Source: [Mycobacterium] nativiensis
GTDB lineage: Bacteria; Actinomycetota; Actinomycetes; Mycobacteriales; Mycobacteriaceae
Reading direction: 5' to 3'
Length of the DNA: 64,000 nucleotides
Assembly: GCF_020172685.1 (NCBI RefSeq)
Contig: NZ_CP083986.1
Coordinates: 3,873,738-3,937,737, forward strand
Part shown: positions 56,556 through 64,000 of the stretch, piece after piece
Numbering within the stretch: position 1 is the stretch's first letter
Layout: every line of letters starts with the position of its first letter
Made by a program: the position numbers and the translations under genes
The notes under the pieces: model-generated
Told to the model about the DNA's origin: nothing
Databases searched by the model: none
What the model saw: the letters and a program-made list of their open reading frames with translations, nothing else

Positions 56556-58223
56556 TCAGCTCGTCTCGGCCACTGGAAACCGGTAGTTCTCGAACTGAGC
56601 ACGGAGGGTCTTCTTGCTGAACTTGCCGACACTCGTCTTGGGTACGACGTCGATGAATTCGACTCCATCGGGTATCCACCACTTGGCCACGCGCGATTCC
56701 AGGTGCTCGACGATCTCCTCGACTGTCAGCGACTCGCCCGCCTTCACGACGACGCAGGCCAACGGCCGTTCCACCCAGCGATCATGTGGTATCGCAATGA
56801 CAGCGGCTTCGGAAACCTTGGGATGCGCCATGATCTCGTTCTCCAGTTGCACCGAGCTAATCCACTCACCACCGGATTTCACGAGATCCTTACTGCGGTC
56901 GACGAGGAGCACAGAGCCGTATCGATCGCACACCGCGACGTCACCGGTGCTGAGCCAGCCGTCCCCGGTGAACGCTGCGTTGTGGTCATCGCTGTGGTAG
57001 TAGGAGCGTGCGATCCATGGACCCGACACTTGGACCTCGCCCGTGGTGTCGTTGTCCCATGGCACTTGCGCACCGGTACCGGGATCGACCACCCGGAGAT
57101 CCACCAACGGAACCGGCGGACCCTGGCGAGCATGCGCGTCGGCGCGCTCTTCCTCGCTACATCCGCTGTGCTGTGTCCGTGGTGTGCATACCGTGGCAAT
57201 GGGGCTGGTCTCGGTCATCCCCCACACCTGTGTCACGGGTATGCCGATCACGTCCAAATACTTCTGCGACAGCGCTTTCGGCACCGCCGATCCACCACTG
57301 AGGACGAGCCGCAGCGCCGAGAGGTCGTAGTCGTCCAGTAGCGGCGCCGCGCTCGTCCAGATCGTGGGGACCGCCGCGGTGACGGTGACCTTGTTCTCGG
57401 CTAGCAGCCCGAGTAGCGCTTCGGGGCTCATGTTCGGACCAGGTAGCACCAGGGCGGTACCGGTGAGCAGTGCTGCGTAGGGGAGTCCCCACGAGTTGGC
57501 GTGGAACATGGGCACGATCGGCATCACGACATCCCGCTCGGCCAGCCCCAGTACATCGGCGGCGAGCGCTGCCAACGAATGCAGCACAGTGGAGCGATGG
57601 GAATAGGCCACGCCCTTCGGATTTCCGGTGGTTCCGGAGGTGTAGCACATGGCCGCCGCCGCATTCTCGTCGGCGATGACGAAATCACCCTCGTACGGTT
57701 CGCTGATAGCGAGGAGTTGGTCGTACTGCACGACCCTCGGGCTGTCGGGGATCTCTTCGGCAGATCCGTCGTCGATGACCACGAAGTACTTCACCGTCGA
57801 TAACTGGTCTGCCAGCGGCCACAACACCGGAAGCAGCGACCGGTCGACGAACATGATCTCGTCCGCTGCGTGGTTCACGATGTAGACGATCTGCTCGGGG
57901 AAGAGCCTGATGTTCACGGTATGCAGAACGCGGCCGGTGCAGGGAGCGGCAAGGTACAGCACGAGGTGCTGTTCGGTGTTCCAGCAGAACGTCCCAATCC
58001 TGGCGTCGCCGCCGATGCCGAGCGTATCGAAGGCCGTCGCCAGCTGCCGGACCTGCCGGCACACGGCCGAGACGGTGGATGTCGACACGGTACCCCCAGC
58101 GGTGGCGGTGACGACATTCTTGTGGCCGAAGTACCGCTCGGCACGATGAAAGATGCACGGCAGCACCAGCGGACGGTCCTGCATTAGTCCAAGCACGGCA
58201 TCCTCTTCAAGCTCTTCCGGCAA
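56556..58223 (-). CDS. Acyl-CoA ligase (AMP-forming)
   Basis: The 555-residue ANL-superfamily enzyme has the P-loop YTSGTTGNPKGVAYSHRS near residue 190, WGMTETSPIA near 340, GWLSTGDVAVCD near 435 and the C-terminal lysine motif in VPKTSVGKFSKKTLR. The GLMQDRPLVLP N-terminus is typical of medium-chain fatty-acyl-CoA ligases (FadD-like). TTG 58223 is proposed as start because GGAGGG lies six bases upstream, 17 bases after the aldehyde dehydrogenase stop; later GTG or ATG codons are possible. The tight spacing suggests aldehyde is oxidised to acid and then activated. Confidence 0.93.
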   Translation of the reverse strand: MPEELEEDAVLGLMQDRPLVLPCIFHRAERYFGHKNVVTATAGGTVSTSTVSAVCRQVRQLATAFDTLGIGGDARIGTFCWNTEQHLVLYLAAPCTGRVLHTVNIRLFPEQIVYIVNHAADEIMFVDRSLLPVLWPLADQLSTVKYFVVIDDGSAEEIPDSPRVVQYDQLLAISEPYEGDFVIADENAAAAMCYTSGTTGNPKGVAYSHRSTVLHSLAALAADVLGLAERDVVMPIVPMFHANSWGLPYAALLTGTALVLPGPNMSPEALLGLLAENKVTVTAAVPTIWTSAAPLLDDYDLSALRLVLSGGSAVPKALSQKYLDVIGIPVTQVWGMTETSPIATVCTPRTQHSGCSEEERADAHARQGPPVPLVDLRVVDPGTGAQVPWDNDTTGEVQVSGPWIARSYYHSDDHNAAFTGDGWLSTGDVAVCDRYGSVLLVDRSKDLVKSGGEWISSVQLENEIMAHPKVSEAAVIAIPHDRWVERPLACVVVKAGESLTVEEIVEHLESRVAKWWIPDGVEFIDVVPKTSVGKFSKKTLRAQFENYRFPVAETS

Positions 58224-58239
58224 AACGAGCCCTCCGGTG

Positions 58240-59685
58240 TCAACCCGGCAGCGCGATCGACTTCGCCTCCAGGAACTCTGCGAAGCCCTCCGCACCGAGA
58301 TCCCGCCCGAGACCACTCTGCTTGTAGCCACCGAACGGCGTATCTACCGCCAGCCAGACCGCACCGTTGATTCCGACCGTGCCGGTGCGCAGACGTCGTG
58401 CGACGCCTACGGCTCGGTGGGTATCGCTGCTGTGCACGGCGGCCGACAGCCCGAAGACACTGTTGTTGGCGATTCTCACTGCGTCGTCATCATTCTCGTA
58501 AGGGATGACCGCGAGGACGGGGCCGAAGATCTCCTCCTGCGCGATCACCGCATCGGGGTCGACGTCACAGAACAGCGTAGGTTCGACGTAGTAACCCACC
58601 GGCATGTAATCGGGCCTGCCCCCACCGACGACCAGGCGGGCTTCCTGCTTGCCCTTGTCGATAAGCCTGAGGATCCGCTCTCGCTGACGCGCATTCATCA
58701 CCGGTCCGACAATCACATCGGGATCGGTGGGATCGCCACAGCGCAGCGCCTCGAACGCGGCTTTTGCGACTGCCACACCCTCGTCGTAGCGGCTGCGCGG
58801 CAACAGCAGCCGCGTGGTCAACGCGCAGCCCTGACCCGCGTGTGCGCAGACGCCAGCGATCTGGGCAGCCAACGACGGCAGGTCCGCGTCATCAAGGATG
58901 ACGTTCGCGGATTTGCCTCCCAGTTCCAGGCAGACTCGCGTCACATTGTCGGCTGCCGACGCCATGATGCGCTTCCCGACGCCGGTGGATCCGGTGAAGT
59001 GGATTAAGTCGACCCTGGGGTCTTGTACCAGCACTTCACCGAGCAGCGGGTCCGCGCCTGTCACAACGTTGACGACGCCGGCGGGGATATCGGTTCGCTC
59101 GACGATAATTCGACCGAGCTCCGTACCGCTCCATGGGGTGTCGGGGGACGGCTTCAGGACGATGGTGCATCCCGCGGCCAGCGCCGCGGACAGTTTGAAC
59201 ACGTTCGACGGCAGTGAATAGTTCCACGGCGTGATCGCCGCAACCACGCCGATCGGCTCCCGAAGCACCGTACGCGCAGATGTCACGCCGGCCAACGTGT
59301 CTCGCGCTGAGATCTGGACCTCGTAGGGATAGTTGGTCGCAAGATCGGCCCAGTAGGAAACCGCATCCAGCATGGTGTCGAGCCAGATCGAATGCGTCAG
59401 CGCGACCGGGACACCGGCCTCCTGGACCAGGATATTGCGCAGCTCTTCCTGTTCGGCGTACAACCCGTCGCGAAACTGCCGGAGGCAGTGAGCACGGAAT
59501 TCGTGATCACGTGACCAAGTCGAGTTGTCGAAGGCTTCCCGCGCCGAAGCGATCGCGATATCGGCGTCGGCGCGGCTGCAATCCGGCGCCTCGCCGATAC
59601 TCGCTTCGGTCGCGGGATTGATATTCTGATAGGTCCGACCGCCCGCCGCCTGACGCAGCACGCCGTTGATCAGCAAGCTCGTCAT
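58240..59685 (-). CDS. Aldehyde dehydrogenase, NAD(P)-dependent
   Basis: The 481-residue enzyme has TPWNYSLPSNVFKLSAALAAG near residue 150, the NAD-loop FTGSTGVGKRI near 230, the catalytic Glu in LELGGKSAN near 255 and the catalytic Cys in HAGQGCALTTR near 285. ATG 59685 follows GGAGG by six bases. It is operonic with the CoA ligase. The 216-base gap upstream (59686-59901) shows no gene and probably holds the promoter. Confidence 0.94.
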   Translation of the reverse strand: MTSLLINGVLRQAAGGRTYQNINPATEASIGEAPDCSRADADIAIASAREAFDNSTWSRDHEFRAHCLRQFRDGLYAEQEELRNILVQEAGVPVALTHSIWLDTMLDAVSYWADLATNYPYEVQISARDTLAGVTSARTVLREPIGVVAAITPWNYSLPSNVFKLSAALAAGCTIVLKPSPDTPWSGTELGRIIVERTDIPAGVVNVVTGADPLLGEVLVQDPRVDLIHFTGSTGVGKRIMASAADNVTRVCLELGGKSANVILDDADLPSLAAQIAGVCAHAGQGCALTTRLLLPRSRYDEGVAVAKAAFEALRCGDPTDPDVIVGPVMNARQRERILRLIDKGKQEARLVVGGGRPDYMPVGYYVEPTLFCDVDPDAVIAQEEIFGPVLAVIPYENDDDAVRIANNSVFGLSAAVHSSDTHRAVGVARRLRTGTVGINGAVWLAVDTPFGGYKQSGLGRDLGAEGFAEFLEAKSIALPG

Positions 59686-59901
59686 CGGAGACCTCCGGCC
59701 TGGCTGGGGGTGGCGGGCATCAGCTCGCCCGACGAATTTCGGACGTGCGGTGTCTCAGTGGACTTGCGACGCTTCATCTTGCATTCCATAACGTGATCGG
59801 CAGCTGACGCTGTACATGGCCGGGATTGCACACGGTCGACGAAGCTGTCACGCAGCCGACAGCGTCGTCGCCCGTGGCTGTCCATTCGATTCCTCGGGGT
59901 C

Positions 59902-60330
59902 CTACTTCTTGCCCGTGAAATAGGCTTCGACGTCGGGCAACTGGGAGAGACCCTCCAGTAGGCCGCGCGGGTCGAAGTAGTCCGTCCACCGGGAAATCTT
60001 GCCGTCGCGGAGCTCAAAAACCCCGACCACCGGGACGCGCAGGATCACCTCACCCGCCTGGGTGCTACCGACGTCAACCCGCTCGGTGAACACCACCCCG
60101 TCAGTACCCTCGGCGATGTGCAGCAGGTCGATGTTCATGTTGTAATCGCCGAACACCTCGCCGCTCATCTCGTGCTTGGACACGATGTCTTCGATGCCCA
60201 CCGAGGGCGGGAATCCCGTGTTCTCCCACACAGCGTCATCGGTCATGGTCGCGCGCAGGTGTGCCGGCACTGCGGACAGCGGCTGCTGCATGCCATCGAT
60301 GAATCTGCGGACGACGGCCTCATTGTTCAT
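59902..60330 (-). CDS. Limonene-1,2-epoxide hydrolase-like (SnoaL/NTF2 fold) protein
   Basis: The 142-residue protein has the LEH pattern ERVDV (Arg 84, Asp 86), PVVGVFELRDGKISRWTDYFD (Asp 117) and WENTGFPP (Asn 37). Arg-Asp-Asp and Asn of the LEH active site are present, but the catalytic Tyr position appears to be Trp 35. It may be an epoxide hydrolase, a related isomerase or a binding protein. ATG 60330 has AGGAG seven bases upstream. In the 219-base gap upstream, AAATTCAGAT (60522-60531) repeats a motif found before both amidohydrolase genes. Confidence 0.82.
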   Translation of the reverse strand: MNNEAVVRRFIDGMQQPLSAVPAHLRATMTDDAVWENTGFPPSVGIEDIVSKHEMSGEVFGDYNMNIDLLHIAEGTDGVVFTERVDVGSTQAGEVILRVPVVGVFELRDGKISRWTDYFDPRGLLEGLSQLPDVEAYFTGKK

Positions 60331-60549
60331 GTCATCTACTCCTGTTCTGTGGTGCTGTGAAAGGGACGAACGGGCTGCAGGCCCGGACTCAACCACGGTG
60401 TGTGCGTCCACATCCCGTGCCGATCGGCGGGAGCCCGCGAGGTACCGGGCCTGTTGGTGTTTCAGCCTCAAGGTGGTTGCCATGAGTCTGCTTCTGCCGG
60501 TGCCACCAACGTAAGAGGCGTAAATTCAGATAGAGCGCTGCGCCACTGT

Positions 60550-60987
60550 CTAACCCAGCGTGTCAAACGATCTCGACTGCGCCTCAACATCTGGAAGCCA
60601 GTTCACAAGAGTCACTTCATTGGGGATCGTGACGAAATCAGGCCTCATCGCCATGCCGACCTTCAGCGCCGGGCGGCCCGGAATGTGGCCGCCCAGGCGT
60701 ACTTCCGGGGCGTCTTCGAGCTCGACGAGGACGAAGGTATACGGAACCGGAAATGCCGCGTGTACCTGATGTTCGGCCACGGTCCACGACACCAGCCACG
60801 CCTTCGGACCAACCACCTTCCACTCTGTCGTCCATGACCGGCAGGTATGGCAGTAGGACCGCGGAAGATGCAGTACCACACCGCAGTTGGCGCAGACGCA
60901 GACGGCGATCTCCCCCCGTTGTGCGGCCAGCCAGAACCCTGCTGTGTCCGGGTCGTTGGTCACCGGTAGCAGCGGCATGTCGCTCAC
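60550..60987 (-). CDS. DUF35 OB-fold protein with zinc ribbon
   Basis: The 145-residue protein has an N-terminal rubredoxin-like zinc ribbon (CANCGVVLHLPRSYCHTC, two CxxC pairs, residues about 32-49) and a C-terminal acyl-CoA-binding OB-fold (YTFVLVELEDAPEVRLGGHI). DUF35 proteins partner thiolase-fold enzymes, as ChsH2 does with the Ltp2 aldolase in steroid side-chain breakdown. GTG 60987 lies two bases after the amidohydrolase stop, so the genes are coupled. Two thiolase-like genes lie just upstream. Confidence 0.92.
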   Translation of the reverse strand: MSDMPLLPVTNDPDTAGFWLAAQRGEIAVCVCANCGVVLHLPRSYCHTCRSWTTEWKVVGPKAWLVSWTVAEHQVHAAFPVPYTFVLVELEDAPEVRLGGHIPGRPALKVGMAMRPDFVTIPNEVTLVNWLPDVEAQSRSFDTLG

Positions 60988-60989
60988 AG

Positions 60990-62201
60990 TCAGGTGAGCT
61001 GTTCGAGCTTGGCAACGTCCATGTTGAACAGCGACGCGGCGTTACGCCACAGAATCTTCTCCTTTGTCGAGTCGCTGACCCCCTTCAGCCCTTCGTTAAT
61101 CGAGTGATCGATCTCGGCCTTGTCCAGGCACGTCTGGTGCGGGTAGTCGGTCTCGAACAGCAGGTTGTCCTCGCCGATGGCCTCGATATGCCACGGCTGA
61201 AGATCCTCGTACCAGTAGTTCGCGTACACCTGCCGACGGCAGTAGTCGCTGGGCAGCATGCCATCCTTGTCGAACTCCGGACGTTCAAGCCACGGCTCGT
61301 ACTTCTTGAAGTGAAAGTCCAGCGCCTCCAGCAGGAACGGAATCCAACCGATTGCGCTTTCAACCGATACGAACCGCAGGTTCGGGTAGCGCGCCAGAAC
61401 GCCCGACATCAACAGATCGGCCAGCGTGATACCGCTCTCCAGGAAGAAGCAGGGCGTGAGGCGGGCGAGCGTGGCGCGCCACCCCTCCACCCTGGTTCGC
61501 TCGTCATTCATGTGGGCGCCCAAATCCCCGCCACCCACGTGGAAGCTGATCGACAGTCCAGTGGCTTCGGCCGCAGCCCACATGCGATCCCAGTGGCGAT
61601 CACCCAACAGCGGCTGCCCATGCTGATGCGGCTTACCTGTCGACACGAGTCCCTTGTGGCCTGCGGCTGCGCAACGCTCGATCTCAGCAACCGCCGCATC
61701 CACATCCCAGTATGGGATCAACGCCAGAGAGAGCAGCCGGTCCGGGGCGATGGAGCTCCATTCCAACAGGAAGTCGTTGTATGCCTGCAACGCGGCAGTT
61801 TGGAACTCCAGGGCATCCGCGCCCGCGGCGGCGAAGATGTTCGGCCCGACGAACCCGAGGTTGGGGAACAACGCGGCAGCCTGTATTCCGTAAGCATCCA
61901 TCACCTCCAACCGCGCCTTGGCGTCGAATGCCGAAGGATGCATCGACGAGAAGCGCTCTGCGTAATCGGGGAATCGCGGCGAGCGAATTGGCTTGCCGTC
62001 CTCATCCGGCACCATGATGCAGGTTCCCACCGTGAACACGGGTTGACCGTTCATGCACCAGAACTCGCCCTGGCGCTCGTCAATCCACTTCACCTCTGGG
62101 ACAAGATTTCCCCAGCGCTTCTTGGACATCCGGCTGGTCCAGAGATCGGGCGGCTCGGTAATGTGTGTGTCAGTGTCGATGATCAATGTAGAAGCGGCCA
62201 T
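60990..62201 (-). CDS. Amidohydrolase-2 family metal-dependent hydrolase/decarboxylase, second copy
   Basis: The 403-residue ACMSD-like TIM-barrel protein has the metal motif DTDTHITEPPDLW at residues 9-21 (DxH), SFHVGGG near 205, FVSVESAIGWIPF near 270 and ETDYPHQTCLD near 340 with the final conserved Asp. It is closer to the canonical family than the copy at 53970-55187. ATG 62201 follows GGAGGAATC. It is coupled to the DUF35 gene. The reaction is unknown. Confidence 0.9.
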   Translation of the reverse strand: MAASTLIIDTDTHITEPPDLWTSRMSKKRWGNLVPEVKWIDERQGEFWCMNGQPVFTVGTCIMVPDEDGKPIRSPRFPDYAERFSSMHPSAFDAKARLEVMDAYGIQAAALFPNLGFVGPNIFAAAGADALEFQTAALQAYNDFLLEWSSIAPDRLLSLALIPYWDVDAAVAEIERCAAAGHKGLVSTGKPHQHGQPLLGDRHWDRMWAAAEATGLSISFHVGGGDLGAHMNDERTRVEGWRATLARLTPCFFLESGITLADLLMSGVLARYPNLRFVSVESAIGWIPFLLEALDFHFKKYEPWLERPEFDKDGMLPSDYCRRQVYANYWYEDLQPWHIEAIGEDNLLFETDYPHQTCLDKAEIDHSINEGLKGVSDSTKEKILWRNAASLFNMDVAKLEQLT

Positions 62202-62259
62202 GATTCCTCCGATTGGGCCATGAAGTTGGCAGGGACGTGGTCGTTAGTCGAAGAATGCC

Positions 62260-62300
62260 TTCGCGACCTTCAGTGCGGCAATGGGACCAAATTCAGATGG
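62260..62300 (-). promoter_or_regulatory. Candidate operator/promoter of the second amidohydrolase gene
   Basis: This 41-base segment is 31/41 identical, ungapped, to 55248-55288 and lies 59 bases before its start codon. Next to it is a CGAAG-n5-CTTCG inverted repeat (62249-62263) where the other copy has AACTAGTT. Together they suggest coordinated control of the two amidohydrolase units. Confidence 0.55.
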
Positions 62301-62326
62301 TGAGCTGTTCCGGCGGCGAGGTGCGG

Positions 62327-63550
62327 TTAAGTACCGACGACAAATGTCGCGACAGTAGTGACAGACCCACCGATGTTCAGCAGCCCCACCTTTCGGGCGT
62401 TGGGCACCTGGTAGTCCCCGGCCCGGTCGGTGACCTGTCGGGCACCGTCGAGCAGCATCCGCACGCCGGTGGCTCCCACGGGGTGCCCAAGTCCGAGCAA
62501 GCCACCGCTGGGGTTGATCGGTAGTTCGCCGCCAGGCTCGATGACGCCGTCTTCGATGGCCTGCCAGGACTTTCCGGGAGGTGTGATCCCGAAATGGTCG
62601 ATGGCAAGGTACTCCGATACCGAGAAGCAGTCGTGCGTCTCGATGAGGTCCAGATCGGCCGGCCCGCTGCAGCCGGCCCGACGATAGGCGTCCAGGATCG
62701 CCTGGCGCAGATGGGGGAATACGTACTCGTCTTCGGCGCTCGAGGTGAGCTTGTCTTCCAACAACATCGTTCCTGTCCGATGCCCCCACCCCAGGATCCG
62801 CGGCACGCTCTCCAGTGGCACCTTGTGATGGCGGGCCCAACTCGATGCGTAACGTTCGGAGGCAAGGACGATCCCCGCCGAACCGTCGGTGATGCGGCTG
62901 CAGTCCTGGCGCCGAAGCTGCCCGGCCACCACGGGATTCTGGATGTCGTCTTCGTAGAACGACTCGCTGGTCAGCTCCCAGTCCCGGGTCTGTGCACGAG
63001 GGTTCCGGCGCGCATTGGTGATGTTGATCTCGGAGATCCGGCCCAGGTGCCGGTGGTCGATACCGTACCGGAGTTCGTACTCCTGCCCGATACGTCCGAA
63101 CATCGCCGGCCAGGGGAACGGTTCGTCGATGACCTCGCGCCCAACCCAGGCGGCGCAATCCAGCCTGCGTCCTGCCTCCTGTCCGCCGATATTACGGAGC
63201 ACTTCCACACCGACGACCAACGCGGCGTCGTACCTTCCACTTTCGAGATCGGCCATCGCGGCCAACGCGGCCATACTGCCCGAGGCGCAAGCTGCTTCAT
63301 GACGTGAACTCGGCTTACCGGCAAGGGCCGGATCGACGGCCGCCACTAGTCCGCCGAGGTGACCCTGCCCGTTGAAGATCTCCCCAGCGAAGTTACCAAC
63401 GTGAGTGACGCCGATATCGCACGCATCGATCCGCGCATCGTCGAGCGCTCCGACAACCGCGCCCTCGACAAGTGGAAAGACGTTGCCGTCAGGCGCCTTC
63501 TGCGCGAAGTCGGATTGCCAGCCGCCCAGTATGTAAGTCGCCTTTGTCAT
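62327..63550 (-). CDS. SCP2-thiolase-like protein (acyl-CoA thiolase or aldolase)
   Basis: The 407-residue thiolase-fold protein has the nucleophile region HEAACASGSMA near residue 87 and the GLGHPVGATG His motif near 355. The second active-site Cys of biosynthetic and degradative thiolases (CxGGG) is absent: the equivalent is LLNIGGSVTTV. That pattern is typical of SCP2/Ltp-type proteins, some of which are retro-aldolases when bound to a DUF35 partner, and one is encoded nearby. Start ATG at 63550. It follows another thiolase-like gene by about 50 bases. Confidence 0.88.
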   Translation of the reverse strand: MTKATYILGGWQSDFAQKAPDGNVFPLVEGAVVGALDDARIDACDIGVTHVGNFAGEIFNGQGHLGGLVAAVDPALAGKPSSRHEAACASGSMAALAAMADLESGRYDAALVVGVEVLRNIGGQEAGRRLDCAAWVGREVIDEPFPWPAMFGRIGQEYELRYGIDHRHLGRISEINITNARRNPRAQTRDWELTSESFYEDDIQNPVVAGQLRRQDCSRITDGSAGIVLASERYASSWARHHKVPLESVPRILGWGHRTGTMLLEDKLTSSAEDEYVFPHLRQAILDAYRRAGCSGPADLDLIETHDCFSVSEYLAIDHFGITPPGKSWQAIEDGVIEPGGELPINPSGGLLGLGHPVGATGVRMLLDGARQVTDRAGDYQVPNARKVGLLNIGGSVTTVATFVVGT

Positions 63551-63601
63551 GGTGTTCTCCTCAGTCCTTTCATCGGAAGTCGGCCATACGGAGCCACGTC
63601 G

Positions 63602-64000
63602 TCACTCGCGGCGCAGGATGAGAGCGCTGCTTCCGGGGCCCGGCATACCGGATGTGACGAGGCAGGTTTGCACGTTGGGCACTGTCGCCGTTGATTCGCC
63701 ACGCAGTTGACGCACGCCCTCGACGATGTGACTGAGTCCGTGGACGTAGCCGTCCGCTAGATTGCCGCCCGAGGTATTAATGGGTAGTGACCCGCCGAGT
63801 TCGAGTGCACCGCTGGCGGCGAAGGGCCCGCCTTCGCCGCGCTTACAGAAGCCGTAGTCTTCGAGCTGCATCAGTACCGTGATCGTGAAGCAGTCATAGA
63901 TCTGCGCGACGTCGATGTCCACCGGCCCGAGGCCTGCGAGCCGGTAAAGTCGGCGGGCGAGTGCGCTGCTGCTGTTGGTGAGCGGGCCGGTCAGCAGGTT
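63602..64000 (-). CDS. SCP2-thiolase-like protein, C-terminal part (runs off the window)
   Basis: The last 132 codons of a second thiolase-like protein are present; the frame stays open to base 64000. Visible are LARRLYRLAGLGPVDIDVAQ, the YDCFT catalytic-loop motif, and NTSGGNLADGYVHGLSH, where the usual GHP is GYVHG. The C-terminal SALILRRE ending and lack of CxGGG match the lipid-transfer/thiolase-like partner of DUF35 proteins. It is the most upstream gene seen in the cluster. Confidence 0.85.
   Translation of the reverse strand, partial: NLLTGPLTNSSSALARRLYRLAGLGPVDIDVAQIYDCFTITVLMQLEDYGFCKRGEGGPFAASGALELGGSLPINTSGGNLADGYVHGLSHIVEGVRQLRGESTATVPNVQTCLVTSGMPGPGSSALILRRE

Noticed and set aside
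1..64000. CRISPR arrays, tRNA or rRNA genes, IS-element transposases
   Set aside because: I saw no regularly spaced repeats, no tRNA-like cloverleaf with a CCA end, no rRNA signature and no transposase in the window by reading; a dedicated search was not possible.

Overview
The window is GC-rich actinobacterial DNA and almost certainly comes from a member of the Mycobacteriaceae. Lineage markers include a PPE protein, a PE-PPE-domain protein, MmpS/MmpL, a mycolic acid methyltransferase, the MfpA-E operon, the ImuA'/ImuB/DnaE2 mutasome, a 13E12-type HNH protein and a DosR-type box. From 1.5 to 47.5 kb the gene order follows, with gaps and insertions, the M. tuberculosis stretch icd-metC-metA-Rv3342 ... 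Rv3354-folD-Rv3359 ... mfpA-E-Rv3366 ... Rv3368c-dnaE2 ... otsB2 ... htdY-lpqD-acrA1-iunH-imuB-imuA' (locus numbers recalled, not searched). The left edge is not genomic: bases 1-53 carry a Tn5/Nextera adapter, so the window begins at a contig end that cuts a PPE gene.

Layout. (1) 0-7.4 kb: a PPE2-like gene behind a cobalamin riboswitch, monomeric isocitrate dehydrogenase, then a sulfur operon (O-acetylhomoserine sulfhydrylase, homoserine acetyltransferase, methyltransferase) led by a SAM-IV riboswitch and a 14-residue Cys-Cys-Cys leader peptide. (2) 7.4-20.6 kb: secreted and envelope genes, a mycolate methyltransferase, folD, a flavin oxidoreductase, an Rv1747-type FHA-ABC exporter, and a P450/TetR pair around a clear operator. 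(3) 20.6-28.5 kb: mfpE-D-C-B-A, trmL, a GNAT enzyme, and a three-gene probable copper operon (DUF1326, a Met/Cys-rich exported protein, a DUF2231-like membrane protein) under a CsoR/RicR-type palindrome. (4) 28.5-47.5 kb: nitroreductase, SOS-controlled dnaE2, mmpS-mmpL, universal stress protein, trehalose-phosphate phosphatase, a small gene behind a DosR-type box, HNH protein, MaoC dehydratase, LpqD, TMEM175-like channel, AcrA1, nucleoside hydrolase, and SOS-controlled imuA'-imuB.

(5) 47.7-64 kb: synteny with M. tuberculosis stops just after the imuA' promoter. All 15 genes beyond it lie on the minus strand and form an accessory, apparently catabolic cluster: two SCP2-thiolase-like proteins, a DUF35 protein, two amidohydrolase-2 proteins, an epoxide-hydrolase-fold protein, aldehyde dehydrogenase, acyl-CoA ligase, acyl-CoA dehydrogenase, Rieske oxygenase with ferredoxin, a methyltransferase, and a 2-oxoacid-dehydrogenase-type E1 alpha/beta pair with a free 77-residue lipoyl protein and its own lipoyl synthase, but no E2 or E3. 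Three of its transcription units share upstream sequence motifs. The pathway substrate cannot be read from the sequence; this cluster and the metal operon are the best candidates for undescribed biology.
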